Positions 30,389-39,711 are shown, numbered from the stretch's first letter. The stretch is 52,701 bases of DNA from Thermoguttaceae bacterium (GCA_017937485.1 JAGBDN010000075.1:1-52701), one strand, 5' to 3'. Made by a program: numbers and translations. The notes: generated by a model not told the origin, from the letters alone.

Positions 30389-31013
30389 CGGCGGCGCGGC
30401 TTTTCTCGACGACGAACCGAAGTCCGCGCCAAACAACGAAAAAAACGACGATATTATCGTCGACGCGTCGCCGGAACCGCTTCGCGACAAGTTGGAACTC
30501 GGCGACGATTTCAGGTTGTTCGACGACGAAGAGGAAAACGACGAGTCGAAAAAGTCGCCGCGTCGCGGGAGACGCCCGTCGAAGCGCGCCGACGCCGCCG
30601 CTCGTTACGTTTGGCAACGGTTTTTAGAGCGCGTTCCGGCGCGACAAATCGCGCAAGAAATCGGAATGTCGCCCTCGGGAACGCTGAAAATTATCAAACG
30701 CCTCCGGATGTACGGACTGCCCGAGCCGGAGCCGACTGTCGACGATTATCCGGTTCGCTGTCCCGTCTGCGGGTACGAAACGCCGCCGCCGTGTTCCGTC
30801 TGCGAGGCAAGGCGGCGCGGCGTTCCGGTCGACGGCCCGGACGACGCGTTCGACGAAAGCGAGTTCGATTTGAATTTGAGCGGCGACGTCTTGAAACGTT
30901 ATTGGCAGGTTCGACGCGAAAAAGAAAAGACGTTCGAAAAACGAAATGAAAAACGACACGCGCCGCAAAAACGCGGGCGGAAACCGGACTCGGAGAAATA
31001 TCGATGGCAATGA
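30321..31013 (+). CDS. HTH and zinc-ribbon protein (230 aa)
   Basis: Overlaps the previous gene by 68 bases in another frame. Disordered acidic start, a basic patch (RRGRRPSKRAD), an HTH near residues 100-135 (ERVPARQIAQEIGMSPSGTLKIIKRL), and a zinc-ribbon-like CPVCGYETPPPCSVC (residues ~148-162), ending in a basic tail. Looks like a DNA-binding accessory of replication or transcription. It precedes and overlaps the primase gene. Confidence 0.75.
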   Translation: MDYSNVTPLFPDAPSQTKTASSNGGAAFLDDEPKSAPNNEKNDDIIVDASPEPLRDKLELGDDFRLFDDEEENDESKKSPRRGRRPSKRADAAARYVWQRFLERVPARQIAQEIGMSPSGTLKIIKRLRMYGLPEPEPTVDDYPVRCPVCGYETPPPCSVCEARRRGVPVDGPDDAFDESEFDLNLSGDVLKRYWQVRREKEKTFEKRNEKRHAPQKRGRKPDSEKYRWQ

Positions 31014-33109
31014 ACGCGCGATACGACGTCGACGCGATTAAGCGGGCCGCAAACGGCAAAACGCTCGATATTTTGCACGACCTTTGCGGCGTTCCGAACG
31101 ACGTTATCGACGCGGCGCTGGCCGGGAACAATCGCGAGTTCCCTTGCCCAAAGTGCGGCGGCTCGACGCGGTTTCGCGTTACGTCGTTCGACCGGGGCCG
31201 CGTTTACTGCTCGCACTGTTGCCGCGACAAGTCGGAGGGAAGCGGCGACTTTTTGAGCGCGGTCAAATGGTTCAACGACTGTTCGTTCTCCGAAGCGCTG
31301 TCGCTCGTCGCGGATTATTTGGGCGTCGAGCCGACGACCGGCGATTCGAGCGTTTCGGCGTCCCGACACGCCCCAACGGTCGCGCCGCCGCGTCGCGAAG
31401 AACGAGTCGACGTTTATTATTACGAGACGCAACGGGGCGAGCGTCTTTGGCGCGTCGTCCGGACGGAGCGTCCCGACGGTTCGAAAACGTTCAAACAAGA
31501 GCGGTTCGAGAACGGCGGTTGGGTCGCCGGGCTCTTGCCCGACCCGAACGACGGCAAGAAGGCGATCCCCGTTCCGTACAACGCTTGCGCGCTCAAGGCG
31601 ACGCTCGGCTTAATCGAAATTTACGTCGTCGAGGGGGAGAAGTGCGCGGACGCGTTGAACGAACTGTTCCGCTTAGCCGGTACGCGTCGCGTCGCGACGA
31701 CGCTTGCGGGCGGCTCGTCGCAGGCGTCGCGTTGGCGGCTCTTCGTTTCCGGGTTGCCGCGCGTTCCGGTCGTCGTTCTCGGCGACGACGACAAGCCGGG
31801 GCGCAAGGCGGTCGACGAAACGGTCGAAGCGTTCCGCAACGCGGGTTTCGACGTTCGCGCCAAAATTTTCGACGCGCCGCCGACCTTTCGCGGCGCCGGT
31901 TACGACGTCGCCGACTGGATCGCCGACCGCCGCGCCGAAGGCTTGACCGACCTTTTAATTTTCGACCGCCTCGACCGCGAAACAAGGCAAGAGGAAAAAA
32001 CGAACGAAACGCCGTCGGAGGGGCTCTTCGTGAAAATTCGGTCGCTCGACGAATACGAAGACCGCGATTTCGAGTGGATTTGGCCCGGCTATTTCCCGAC
32101 GGCGGGAATCTCGCTCGTCGGCGGAGAACCGGGCGTCGGGAAGTCGACGCTTCTCGCTTGGTTCGCCGCGTCATTGTCGGTCGGTCGACCGTTTCCAAAC
32201 GAGCCGTTCGAGGAACGCGAACCGTGTTCCGTCCTGATGTTTCGCGGCGAGGACGACGTTTCGCGCGTCGTCAAGAAGAAAGCGGCGCAATTCGGCGCGG
32301 ATTTATCGAAAATCATCGTTTTCGAAGAATTTACCGAAGCGGGCAAGTTTGTTCCGCCGTCGCTCCAACGGCTCGATTCGCTGGCCGCCGCCGTCGACGC
32401 GACCGAACGCAAAACCGGCGTCCCGTGCCGCGCGATTTTCGTCGACCCGATTTCGATCGCGTGGGGCGACGGCGTCGACTCGAACAAACAAACCGACGTT
32501 CGCGCGGTGTTGCGCCCGCTTCAAGTGTTCGTCGAAGAACGCAACCTTGCCGCGATACTCGTAACGCACTTGCGAAAATCCGGAACGAACGATAAGTCGT
32601 CGCTGAAAGACCGGTTCATCGGCGCCATCGACGTTATCGCGGCGGCCCGCGTCGCGTATTTGCTCCGGAGTTTGCGCAAACGTCCCGGATATTCGGAGAT
32701 GCGTTGCGTCAAGTCGAACTGTTTCGATTATCGAAACGTCGACGCGCTCCAGTGGACGATGGATGCAAACGGCGAGCTTTATATGGACTTCGACGCGGGG
32801 AAGGACGACGATTTCGACGCGGAACCGAAGAAGAGCAAAAAAGAAGAGAAGGAAGAGGCGGCGCGTCGCTGGGTTTTGAACTATTTTTCGGAACACGGAA
32901 CCGACGATCCGGAACACGGACGCACCGTGCGACGCGGACAATACAAGCCGGGCGACGACGCCGACGGAATTTGGGTCGCGGCGAAAAACAACGACCTGTT
33001 GGCTCGCGATACGATTCGGGAAGCGCTTTCGGCGTTGCGCGTCGAAGCGTGGAATTTTAAGAAAGAATACTATTTTTCGTTGCCGCATTCGGAACCGGCG
33101 GACGGTTGA
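31004..33109 (+). CDS. DNA primase-helicase (701 aa)
   Basis: An N-terminal zinc finger, FPCPKCGGSTRFRV...VYCSHC (about residues 46-75), a TOPRIM domain with IYVVEGEKCADALN and VVVLGDDDKPGRKA (about 205-275), and a C-terminal RecA-like NTPase with Walker A GGEPGVGKST (about 370-380) and an H-motif ILVTHLRKSG. Layout of phage bifunctional primase/helicase with an AAA_25 domain. It would unwind DNA and prime lagging strands. Directly followed by a likely origin/iteron array at 33113-33185. Confidence 0.9.
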   Translation: MAMNARYDVDAIKRAANGKTLDILHDLCGVPNDVIDAALAGNNREFPCPKCGGSTRFRVTSFDRGRVYCSHCCRDKSEGSGDFLSAVKWFNDCSFSEALSLVADYLGVEPTTGDSSVSASRHAPTVAPPRREERVDVYYYETQRGERLWRVVRTERPDGSKTFKQERFENGGWVAGLLPDPNDGKKAIPVPYNACALKATLGLIEIYVVEGEKCADALNELFRLAGTRRVATTLAGGSSQASRWRLFVSGLPRVPVVVLGDDDKPGRKAVDETVEAFRNAGFDVRAKIFDAPPTFRGAGYDVADWIADRRAEGLTDLLIFDRLDRETRQEEKTNETPSEGLFVKIRSLDEYEDRDFEWIWPGYFPTAGISLVGGEPGVGKSTLLAWFAASLSVGRPFPNEPFEEREPCSVLMFRGEDDVSRVVKKKAAQFGADLSKIIVFEEFTEAGKFVPPSLQRLDSLAAAVDATERKTGVPCRAIFVDPISIAWGDGVDSNKQTDVRAVLRPLQVFVEERNLAAILVTHLRKSGTNDKSSLKDRFIGAIDVIAAARVAYLLRSLRKRPGYSEMRCVKSNCFDYRNVDALQWTMDANGELYMDFDAGKDDDFDAEPKKSKKEEKEEAARRWVLNYFSEHGTDDPEHGRTVRRGQYKPGDDADGIWVAAKNNDLLARDTIREALSALRVEAWNFKKEYYFSLPHSEPADG

Positions 33110-33112
33110 CCA

Positions 33113-33185
33113 ATGGTCGCGGAAAATGATGGTCGCGGATTTTCTATTATATATATTATCCGCGACCATCAAAATCCGTAACCAT
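33113..33185. repeat. Four symmetrical iterons around an AT-rich core
   Basis: ATGGTCGCGGA occurs at 33113-33123 and 33129-33139. Its inverted form is at 33159-33169 (perfect) and 33175-33185 (two changes). Spacing is 16 bases on each side, around a 19-base core that has only one G/C (33140-33158). This is a typical initiator or repressor binding array, next to the primase-helicase gene. Confidence 0.7.
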
Positions 33186-33219
33186 TGAGCTAGAGCGTCT
33201 ATCAATAGAGTCTATTATA

Positions 33220-33247
33220 GTCCGTCTTAAAACGACGGACATATAAT
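33220..33247 (+). promoter_or_regulatory. TATAAT promoter with adjoining dyad
   Basis: GTCCGTC (33220-33226) and GACGGAC (33234-33240) form a perfect dyad just ahead of a consensus -10 TATAAT (33242-33247). No good -35 is seen, so an activator or alternative sigma may be needed. It would drive the wHTH gene at 33295. Confidence 0.5.
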
Positions 33248-33294
33248 TGACGCCATTGCACGACGCTTGCGGCGGCGAAAGGGGAAGACTAAGC

Positions 33295-33633
33295 GTGAAA
33301 GATAAAATAAAAATCAAACTGCGAGCGGAGCGAAATTTGCTCGCGCTTGAAACGCTCTTGCAGATTTACGGTCGCAAGGGCGCGACGTTGCGAGAGATTA
33401 ACCGCGCCGTCAAGTATGTCGGAGGGTGCGAAGCGTTCGCCGACCGTCGTGTTCGAGACCGCGCGTTGAAACGACTCGTCAAGAAAGGGCGCGTCGAGAT
33501 TGTTCGCGTCGTTCGACCCGGTCGCCGACGAGGACGGAGGACGTTTCGACTCGTCGACTGTCCGGAAGCTAAGCCAAGGCTAACTTTTGACCCGTCGAGA
33601 GGGGCGGGAGGGGTAAAGTTAGGCGGCGTCTAA
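33295..33633 (+). CDS. Basic winged-helix-like protein (112 aa)
   Basis: GTG 33295 is chosen because GGGGAAG lies eight bases ahead; an upstream TTG at 33247 overlaps the -10 element. Lys/Arg-rich helices (ALETLLQIYGRKGATLREINRAV, RRVRDRALKRLVKKGRVEIVR) suggest a winged helix. Gly-rich tail. Placed at the boundary between replication and packaging genes, it may act on the neighbouring iterons or promoter. Confidence 0.7.
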   Translation: MKDKIKIKLRAERNLLALETLLQIYGRKGATLREINRAVKYVGGCEAFADRRVRDRALKRLVKKGRVEIVRVVRPGRRRGRRTFRLVDCPEAKPRLTFDPSRGAGGVKLGGV

Positions 33634-33660
33634 TTTTACCCCCCTCCGAAGGGGGGTAAA
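33610..33660 (+). promoter_or_regulatory. Three-arm attenuator-like structure
   Basis: The middle arm (33630-33644) can pair either with the left arm GGGGTAAAGTTAG (33610-33622; 13 bp, one G-T, seven-base loop) or with the right arm GGGGGGTAAA (33651-33660; 10 bp, six-base loop). The stop codon of the wHTH gene lies in the middle arm, so ribosomes could choose between the two folds. Confidence 0.5.
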
Positions 33661-33696
33661 CGGTACGATTTTCAACCCCAAAAGGTACTCCCCAAA

Positions 33697-33754
33697 ACTT
33701 TCTTACAGAAGAGAGCGAAGGGAACCCCGCCGGGTGGGAGAAAGACTTTTTTTT
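33697..33754 (+). terminator. Terminator with T8
   Basis: CTTTCT and AGAAAG bracket a GC-rich inner part and are followed by a run of eight T (33747-33754). It ends the early/replication transcript before the packaging genes. Confidence 0.6.
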
Positions 33755-33819
33755 GAACGCGCGCGGGAACAATTTGAACGTTTTCGCCCTTACTTTTTGC
33801 GACGTTGGAGGCTTAAAAA

Positions 33820-35031
33820 ATGACGACGAATCCGCTCGATTTACGCGAATTTTCGGTTGAATTGCGCCCGCTCGGCGACGTGCGGCCCTACGAAAACAAC
33901 CCGCGAATCAACGACGGCGCGGTCGAGGCGGTCGCGGAATCGATTCGGCGGTTCGGGTTCCGGTCGCCGCTCGTCGTCGACGAGGACGGCGTTATTTTGG
34001 CGGGGCACACTCGCTTGAAGGCGGCGGCGAAGTTGGGGCTCGAGCGCGTCCCGGTCGTCGTCGCGACGGGGCTTTCTCCGGAGGCGGCGCGGGAGTACCG
34101 ACTCGCCGACAACAAGACGGCGGAACTCGCCGATTGGGATTTGCCGCGCTTGACGCTCGAACTGGACGCGCTCCGGAGCGCCGACGCCGATTTCGACCCG
34201 ACGGCGTTTGGTTTCTCCGCCGACGAACTCGCTCGTCTCCTTGCCTTGGGGCCGAAAGAAGGCTTCACAGACCCCGACGACGCGCCGGAGATTCCGGAAA
34301 CGACGACCGTCAAGCGCGGCGATATGTTCCGGCTCGGCGAGCATCGGCTTCTTTGCGGCGACTCGACCGACGCGGCGGACGTCGCGCGGCTTTTCGACGG
34401 CGCGACCGCCGACCTCTACCTGACCGACCCGCCGTACAACGTCGACTACACCGGCTCGACCGGGCTCAAAATCGCGAACGACTCGATGGCGGACGCCGAT
34501 TTCCTCGCGTTTTTGACTTCCGCCTTTTGCCGCGCGAACGACGTTCTTCGGCCCGGCGCCGCGTTTTACATTTGGCACGCCGACACCGAAGGACGCAACT
34601 TCCGCGAGGCCGTCCGGCAAGTCGATTGGACGCTCCGCGAATGCCTTATTTGGGTGAAGAACTCGCTCGTGTTGGGGCGGCAAGACTACCAATGGCGGCA
34701 CGAGCCTTGCCTTTACGGCTGGAAGGGCGGGGCGGCGCACTACTGGAACGGCGGGCGGTCGCAGTCGACCGTTTTTGAAATCGACAAGCCGCGCAAGAAC
34801 GACGTTCACCCGACGATGAAACCGGTCGAGTTGTTCGAGTTGCAGATGCAAAACTCGACGCGACCGGGCGACGTCGTTTTCGACTCCTTCGCCGGAAGTG
34901 GGACGACGTTCGTCGCGGCGGAGCGGCTCGGGCGGCGTTGCTTCGGGCTGGAACTTTCGCCGAACTACTGCGACGCGATCGTCCAACGCTGGGAGGCGTT
35001 CAGCGGCGAAAAAGCGGAGGTCGTCCGATGA
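33820..35031 (+). CDS. ParB-like domain fused to DNA methyltransferase (403 aa)
   Basis: Residues 10-110 are a ParB/Srx-type domain (RPLGDVRPYENNPR, GHTRLKAAAKLGL). The C-terminal half is an N4/N6-type DNA methyltransferase with motif IV DPPYNV from residue 203 and motif I FAGSGTT near 357, in the order typical of the beta class. ATG 33820 follows GGAGG. A common phage enzyme that may guard DNA against restriction or aid packaging. ATGA overlap with the next gene. Confidence 0.9.
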   Translation: MTTNPLDLREFSVELRPLGDVRPYENNPRINDGAVEAVAESIRRFGFRSPLVVDEDGVILAGHTRLKAAAKLGLERVPVVVATGLSPEAAREYRLADNKTAELADWDLPRLTLELDALRSADADFDPTAFGFSADELARLLALGPKEGFTDPDDAPEIPETTTVKRGDMFRLGEHRLLCGDSTDAADVARLFDGATADLYLTDPPYNVDYTGSTGLKIANDSMADADFLAFLTSAFCRANDVLRPGAAFYIWHADTEGRNFREAVRQVDWTLRECLIWVKNSLVLGRQDYQWRHEPCLYGWKGGAAHYWNGGRSQSTVFEIDKPRKNDVHPTMKPVELFELQMQNSTRPGDVVFDSFAGSGTTFVAAERLGRRCFGLELSPNYCDAIVQRWEAFSGEKAEVVR

Positions 35032-35225
35032 CCGCCGCGCCGGAACCGACCGTCGACGCGTCGCGCTTGACCCCGGAAACGCTCGCGAAAATCTTGTCGG
35101 CGGCCTCGAAGCGGCGCGTCGACGTCGGCCTCGTCGAGCGAATCGCCCGCGACGGCGGACTCCTCGACGGCGACGGTAAAATCGCGCTTTTGAATTTCGT
35201 CGCCTTTATGATTAACCGAGAATGA
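35028..35225 (+). CDS. Small hypothetical protein, possible terminase partner (65 aa)
   Basis: ATG 35028 in an ATGA junction. Two or three short helices (PETLAKILSAASKRRVDVGLVERIARDGG). Position just ahead of the large terminase suits a small terminase or regulator, but it is short and lacks a clear HTH. Six bases separate it from the next gene. Confidence 0.65.
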   Translation: MTAAPEPTVDASRLTPETLAKILSAASKRRVDVGLVERIARDGGLLDGDGKIALLNFVAFMINRE

Positions 35226-35231
35226 ACCACG

Positions 35232-37541
35232 ATGAACGTCCGCCAACTGAAACCCGTCGAGCTGTTGCGACTCCTGAACACGACCGGAACCCGCGTTTCG
35301 GAGTCCCGCCTTCGACGCGACCGGGAGCGGGCGGGGTACAACATCGGCGACGATAAAACGGTCGACCTCCTCAAGTACGCGGCGTTTTTGGCGCTCGAAT
35401 ACGATTCGAAAAAAGCCGCTCCGGCGCGAACCGTCGTCGACTCTTACGAAGCGACGAAAGCGGCGGCCCGCGACCGCGCGTCGGAGTCGGTTCGCGCCGC
35501 GCAAGAAATCGGCGAACTGCCGCCGGTCGCGAATCCGGAGCGCAAACGTCGGGCGGGCGAGTCGTTTATGTACTTCTGCCTCGCGTATTTCCGGTTCGTT
35601 TTCGACAAGCCGTTTTCGCAGATGCACCGCAACGTGATCGCGAAGCTCGAGCGCGTCGTCCGCAACGGCGAGATTTACGCGCTCGTTATGCCGCGCGGTT
35701 CCGGCAAGTCGACGCTTAACAAACTGCTCGTCCTTTGGGCGGCGCTGACTGGGAAAACCGAGTTCATTATGCTCGTCGCCGCGTCGGGGGCGCGGGCGCA
35801 AAAGCTCCTTGAAGAGCTGAAGGTTTGGTTGGAAACGAACCCGCTCCTACTCGCCGACTTCCCGGAAGTTTGCGTCGCGATTCGCAAGCTCGAACGCGTC
35901 GCGCACCGTCAAAAGGGCCAACGCTTTCGCGGGGAGCCGACGCGTATCGAGTGGGGCGCGACCCGCGTCGTGTTGCCCGCGATTCCGGGTTCGGCGGCGT
36001 CCGGCGTCGTCATTCAATGTTCCGGAATGGAGGGGAGCGAACTTCGCGGCGCGTCTTTTGCTCGATACGACGGGCGCATCCTCCGACCGACGCACGTCCT
36101 TGTCGACGACCCGCAAACCCGCGAATCGGCGTTTTCGCCGACGCAATGCGATTCGCGCGAACAAATCATTAAGGCAGATATTTTGGGGATGGCGGGCCCC
36201 GGTAAGAAAATCGCGTGTTGCATCACAATGACGGTCGGCGCGGACGATGACGTGGCGCACCGGCTCCTCGACCGCAAACGCAACCCCGAATTTCGCGGCG
36301 AAAAGTACCGGCTTCTTGAGTCGCCGCCGAAAAATACGGCGCGATGGGAAGAGTACCGCGAAATCCGCGAGTCCGACCTTATCAACGACGGCGACGGCTC
36401 GGAAGCGACGGAATTTTACCGCTTGCATCGCGAAGAGATGGACGAAGGCGCGGTCGTATCGTGGCCTGCTCGCTTCAACGACGACGAAATTTCGGCGATT
36501 CAGTTCGCGATGAACCTCAAGTTCCGCGACGAAACGGCGTTTTTGAGCGAATACCAAAACGAGCCGGTCGCCAAAGTCGACGAGAGCGGCGAGGGAATGG
36601 TCGACGCGATTACGATTATCAATAAATCGAGCGGTTATAAACGGGGCGTCGCGCCGCTCGAAAGTCAACTTTTGACGGGTTTTATCGACGTTCACAAAGA
36701 CCTCCTTTACTGGGCGTCGGTCGCGTGGGAGCGGAATTTCACCGGCGTCGTAATCGATTGGGGAACGTATCCGGAGCAAAAAAAACTCAACTTCCAACTT
36801 TCAGAAGCGCGACCGACGTTAGGCGACGTCGCGAAGAAAAAGGCGTTCGATGCGCGGCAAAAAATCCCCGGCTTGGAGGGCGCGTTGACGGGAGCACTCG
36901 AAACGCTCGTCGAAACTCTTTTCGAACGGGGAGTTGCGCGAGAAGACGGCGCGTTGATGCGTTACGATCGAATTCTTATCGACGCAAACTGGGGCGAGAT
37001 GACCGACGTCGTGTACCAGTTTTGTCGACGAAGCCGTTTCGGCGCGAACCTCTTGCCGTCGCACGGGATGGGCGTCGGCGCGTCGAGCCGAGCGTTCGGC
37101 GACTACAAAGCGCAACGCGGCGACGTCGTCGGTTTGCATTGGCGCGTTCCGAACGCGATCGGGAAACGGTCGACGCGACACGCCGTTATCGACGCGAACT
37201 TTTGGAAGTCGTTCATACACGGTCGCTTAGCGACGGCTCCGGGCGACCCCGGCTGTTTGTCGCTTAACGGCGACCCCGGCGAACGCGGCCTCATCGCGTC
37301 GCACTTGACGGCGGAATACTGCGTCCCGACGGTTAACGAGCGCACCGGGCGCCGCGTCAACGAGTGGAAACTGCGAATGAAGCGGCCCGACAATCACTGG
37401 TTCGACTGCCTCGTCGGCGCTTGCGTCGGCGCGTCGATTTGCGGCGCGAAACTTCCGACGACGCCGGGCGAAACGGCCCCGACGCGGAAAGTGCGCCGGG
37501 TTTCATTTTCGGAACTTCAACAGAGAAGGAGACGACGATAA
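35232..37541 (+). CDS. Terminase large subunit, GpA-like (769 aa)
   Basis: An ATPase domain with Walker A MPRGSGKST (about residues 153-161) and a Walker B-like HVLVDDPQT. The nuclease half has acidic strands GFIDVHKDLLYW and ILIDANWGEMTD and ends with RPDNHWFDCLVGACVGAS, as in lambda GpA-type terminases. It cuts and pumps DNA into the prohead through the portal. It carries ~100 extra N-terminal residues that might replace a small subunit. Confidence 0.88.
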   Translation: MNVRQLKPVELLRLLNTTGTRVSESRLRRDRERAGYNIGDDKTVDLLKYAAFLALEYDSKKAAPARTVVDSYEATKAAARDRASESVRAAQEIGELPPVANPERKRRAGESFMYFCLAYFRFVFDKPFSQMHRNVIAKLERVVRNGEIYALVMPRGSGKSTLNKLLVLWAALTGKTEFIMLVAASGARAQKLLEELKVWLETNPLLLADFPEVCVAIRKLERVAHRQKGQRFRGEPTRIEWGATRVVLPAIPGSAASGVVIQCSGMEGSELRGASFARYDGRILRPTHVLVDDPQTRESAFSPTQCDSREQIIKADILGMAGPGKKIACCITMTVGADDDVAHRLLDRKRNPEFRGEKYRLLESPPKNTARWEEYREIRESDLINDGDGSEATEFYRLHREEMDEGAVVSWPARFNDDEISAIQFAMNLKFRDETAFLSEYQNEPVAKVDESGEGMVDAITIINKSSGYKRGVAPLESQLLTGFIDVHKDLLYWASVAWERNFTGVVIDWGTYPEQKKLNFQLSEARPTLGDVAKKKAFDARQKIPGLEGALTGALETLVETLFERGVAREDGALMRYDRILIDANWGEMTDVVYQFCRRSRFGANLLPSHGMGVGASSRAFGDYKAQRGDVVGLHWRVPNAIGKRSTRHAVIDANFWKSFIHGRLATAPGDPGCLSLNGDPGERGLIASHLTAEYCVPTVNERTGRRVNEWKLRMKRPDNHWFDCLVGACVGASICGAKLPTTPGETAPTRKVRRVSFSELQQRRRRR

Positions 37542-37543
37542 CA

Positions 37544-37753
37544 ATGACGGAAAACGAACGATTAAAAGAGTTTGCGGAGCGCGTCGCGTCGCCGAAAAAA
37601 GCCGCGACCGACGCCGGAAGCGTCGAGCAATTTAGCGTCAATGAGCAAATCGCCGCGCTGGAATACCTAAGAAAACGCGGCGACGGCAAAACGAAAAAAA
37701 GAGCGACGCGCGGAATTCGCTTCGGCAAATTCCGCAACGTCGACTTGAATTGA
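37544..37753 (+). CDS. gpW-like head-tail joining protein (69 aa)
   Basis: Small helical protein, with the phage pattern of a middle EQIAALEYLRKR and an end RGIRFGKFRNVDL, similar to small proteins found next to GpA-type terminases and grouped with gpW. It would sit in the head-tail connector. Located just after the terminase, as in related phages. Family assignment is by pattern only. Confidence 0.6.
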   Translation: MTENERLKEFAERVASPKKAATDAGSVEQFSVNEQIAALEYLRKRGDGKTKKRATRGIRFGKFRNVDLN

Positions 37754-37780
37754 CTCAACCGGCGCGAGAGGAGAAAAGAA

Positions 37781-38719
37781 GTGGAGAAAGCGCGTTTCCC
37801 GTTTGCGTCGCCGCTCCGTTATCCGGGCGGGAAGACGAAGCTCGCGCCGACGGTCGCGGCGATTTTAGACGCGGCCGGACTCGGCGCGGACGTTTGCTTC
37901 GCCGAACCGTTTGCCGGGGGCGCGGGCGTCGCGACCTCGCTTCTGCTCGCCGGGCGCGTCGCCGAAATCGCGTTGAACGACGCCGACGAAGCGGTCGCGG
38001 CGTTTTGGTCGGCGGCGCTGAACGAGACGGCGCGTTTCGTCGACGCGATTCGGACGGTTCCGCTCGACCTTGCCGAACGAGAACGGCAAGCGCGGATTTA
38101 CGCCGAACTTCGCGGCGCGTTTTCGTTCGAGTTGGGGTTCGCGTTCTTTTACCTGAACCGGACGAGTCGGTCGGGAATCGCGACCGCCGGGCCGATCGGC
38201 GGCGCCGCGCAAGCCGGAGCGGACAAACTCGACGCTCGTTTCAACCGCGAAACGCTCGTTCGCCGCGTCGTTACGCTCGCCGAACGCCGGGACGCGATTC
38301 GCGTTTCTTGCGCCGACTTCGCGACGTTTCTCCGGAGCTTGCGGAGCGAGACGCCCGACCGGCGGGTCGTCGTTTTCGCCGACCCGCCGTATTGGGCGCA
38401 GGGGCCGCGACTTTACCGGCGTTCGTTCGACGCGTCCGAACACGCTCGACTTGCCGACGCGCTCTTGAACGACGTCGCGGCGCCTTGGCTCTTGACTTAC
38501 GACGACGCTCCGGAGATTCGCGCGCTTTATCCCGGCGTCGAAACGCGACCGCTTTCCGCGTCGTATTGCGCCGCTCGGCGAAAGACCGGCGCGGAGGTTT
38601 TGTTCCAAAAGACGGCGGAGGCAACGTTTAGGAAAACGAGAATGGGAAACGAGAAAATCGGCAAGGCGCTTGAAGAGTCCGCCGAACGCGGCGGCGTTCA
38701 AAGAAAGGAAACGGTATGA
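37781..38719 (+). CDS. dam: D12-class adenine DNA methyltransferase (312 aa)
   Basis: GTG start at 37781 after GAGGAGAAAAGAAG. RYPGGK at residues 13-18, motif I EPFAGGAGVA, and motif IV DPPYW from residue 201 mark a Dam-like MethyltransfD12 enzyme; length is close to the usual ~270-310. It methylates adenine N6; the recognised sequence cannot be read from the protein. ATGA overlap with the cytosine methyltransferase. Confidence 0.9.
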   Translation: MEKARFPFASPLRYPGGKTKLAPTVAAILDAAGLGADVCFAEPFAGGAGVATSLLLAGRVAEIALNDADEAVAAFWSAALNETARFVDAIRTVPLDLAERERQARIYAELRGAFSFELGFAFFYLNRTSRSGIATAGPIGGAAQAGADKLDARFNRETLVRRVVTLAERRDAIRVSCADFATFLRSLRSETPDRRVVVFADPPYWAQGPRLYRRSFDASEHARLADALLNDVAAPWLLTYDDAPEIRALYPGVETRPLSASYCAARRKTGAEVLFQKTAEATFRKTRMGNEKIGKALEESAERGGVQRKETV

Positions 38720-39711
38720 ATTTTGTTTCGTTGTTTGCGGGAATCGGCGGAGAACATATCGCGCTAAAACGCGCCGTCGCGAAGGTTTGCGCGTCGTCGC
38801 GGAATCGGTTTTACGCTTGCGACGTCGACTCGCGACGCGCCGCCTCGTTCGCGGCGAACTTTCCGGAAACGACGTTTCGCGTTCGCGACCTCGCCAAAAC
38901 GACCGCGCTCGATGAAGGCTTTGAAGCGGGCGAAATCGATTTTCTTTGGGCGTCGTGTCCTTGCACAGAATTTTCGCGAGTCAAGGGAACGACGGGACTT
39001 AGCGCCAACGTCCAGAACTTGGCGAACGACGTCCTGAACGGTTGGATTCGAACGGCTCGACCGCGCGCTTTCGTCTTCGAAAATGTTCCGGGGATGCAAA
39101 ATTGGGGCCCGCTCGACGCAAACGGCGCCCGCGTTAAGTCCCGGCTCGGCGAATACTTTGAGCGTTTTTTAGGCGAGTTGCGGGCGTTGGGTTACGCCGT
39201 TTCGACGTTCAAGCTCGACGGGGGCCGCTTTGGCGGAGCGTCGAAGCGCGTCCGCTTGTACGTCGCCGGAGTTCTCGACGCGGCGTCGCCGTTTACGCCT
39301 CCGGAACCGCCGCCAAACGTCGCGACGAAAACGATTCGCGATTGTTTGCGCTTCGACCTGCCGACGAAACCGCTCGCGCACCTTCGCGGCAAAGCGACGT
39401 TGGCGCGGCTCGACGCCGCCCGCGACGCGGGTTGGTCGGACGCGCTTTTCCCCAACCACGGTTTTCTCCACGAAGCGTACCCGCTTGACGGCGCGTTCCC
39501 GACGTTGACGACGCGCCCGATGATGTTTGTCGGCGACAACCTCAAAAATTATCGTTACTTAACCGCGCCGGAAGCGGGCGCCGCGTTGGGCTTTCCGGAC
39601 GATTTTGTCTACGTCGGAACCGGGAGCGACGCGTATCGCGGCGTCGGCGGAAGCGTTTCGGTCGACGCGACCGAAGCGATTTTGACGAAGCTCTTCGGCG
39701 AAGTTTTTTGA
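38716..39711 (+). CDS. dcm: C5 cytosine DNA methyltransferase (331 aa)
   Basis: Motif I SLFAGIGG at residues 5-12, the catalytic motif SCPCTEFS with the nucleophile cysteine in PC (residues 82-83), ENVPGM (motif VI) and a late motif with FPTLTTRP (VIII-X area). A typical single-chain m5C enzyme; target recognition part about 180-260. With the two other methyltransferases it gives this phage three kinds of DNA mark. Confidence 0.9.
   Translation: MNFVSLFAGIGGEHIALKRAVAKVCASSRNRFYACDVDSRRAASFAANFPETTFRVRDLAKTTALDEGFEAGEIDFLWASCPCTEFSRVKGTTGLSANVQNLANDVLNGWIRTARPRAFVFENVPGMQNWGPLDANGARVKSRLGEYFERFLGELRALGYAVSTFKLDGGRFGGASKRVRLYVAGVLDAASPFTPPEPPPNVATKTIRDCLRFDLPTKPLAHLRGKATLARLDAARDAGWSDALFPNHGFLHEAYPLDGAFPTLTTRPMMFVGDNLKNYRYLTAPEAGAALGFPDDFVYVGTGSDAYRGVGGSVSVDATEAILTKLFGEVF

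Noticed and set aside
33247..33294. TTG start for the wHTH gene at 33247
   Set aside because: It overlaps the last base of the -10 element and cannot be transcribed from that promoter; GTG 33295 has a good ribosome site.
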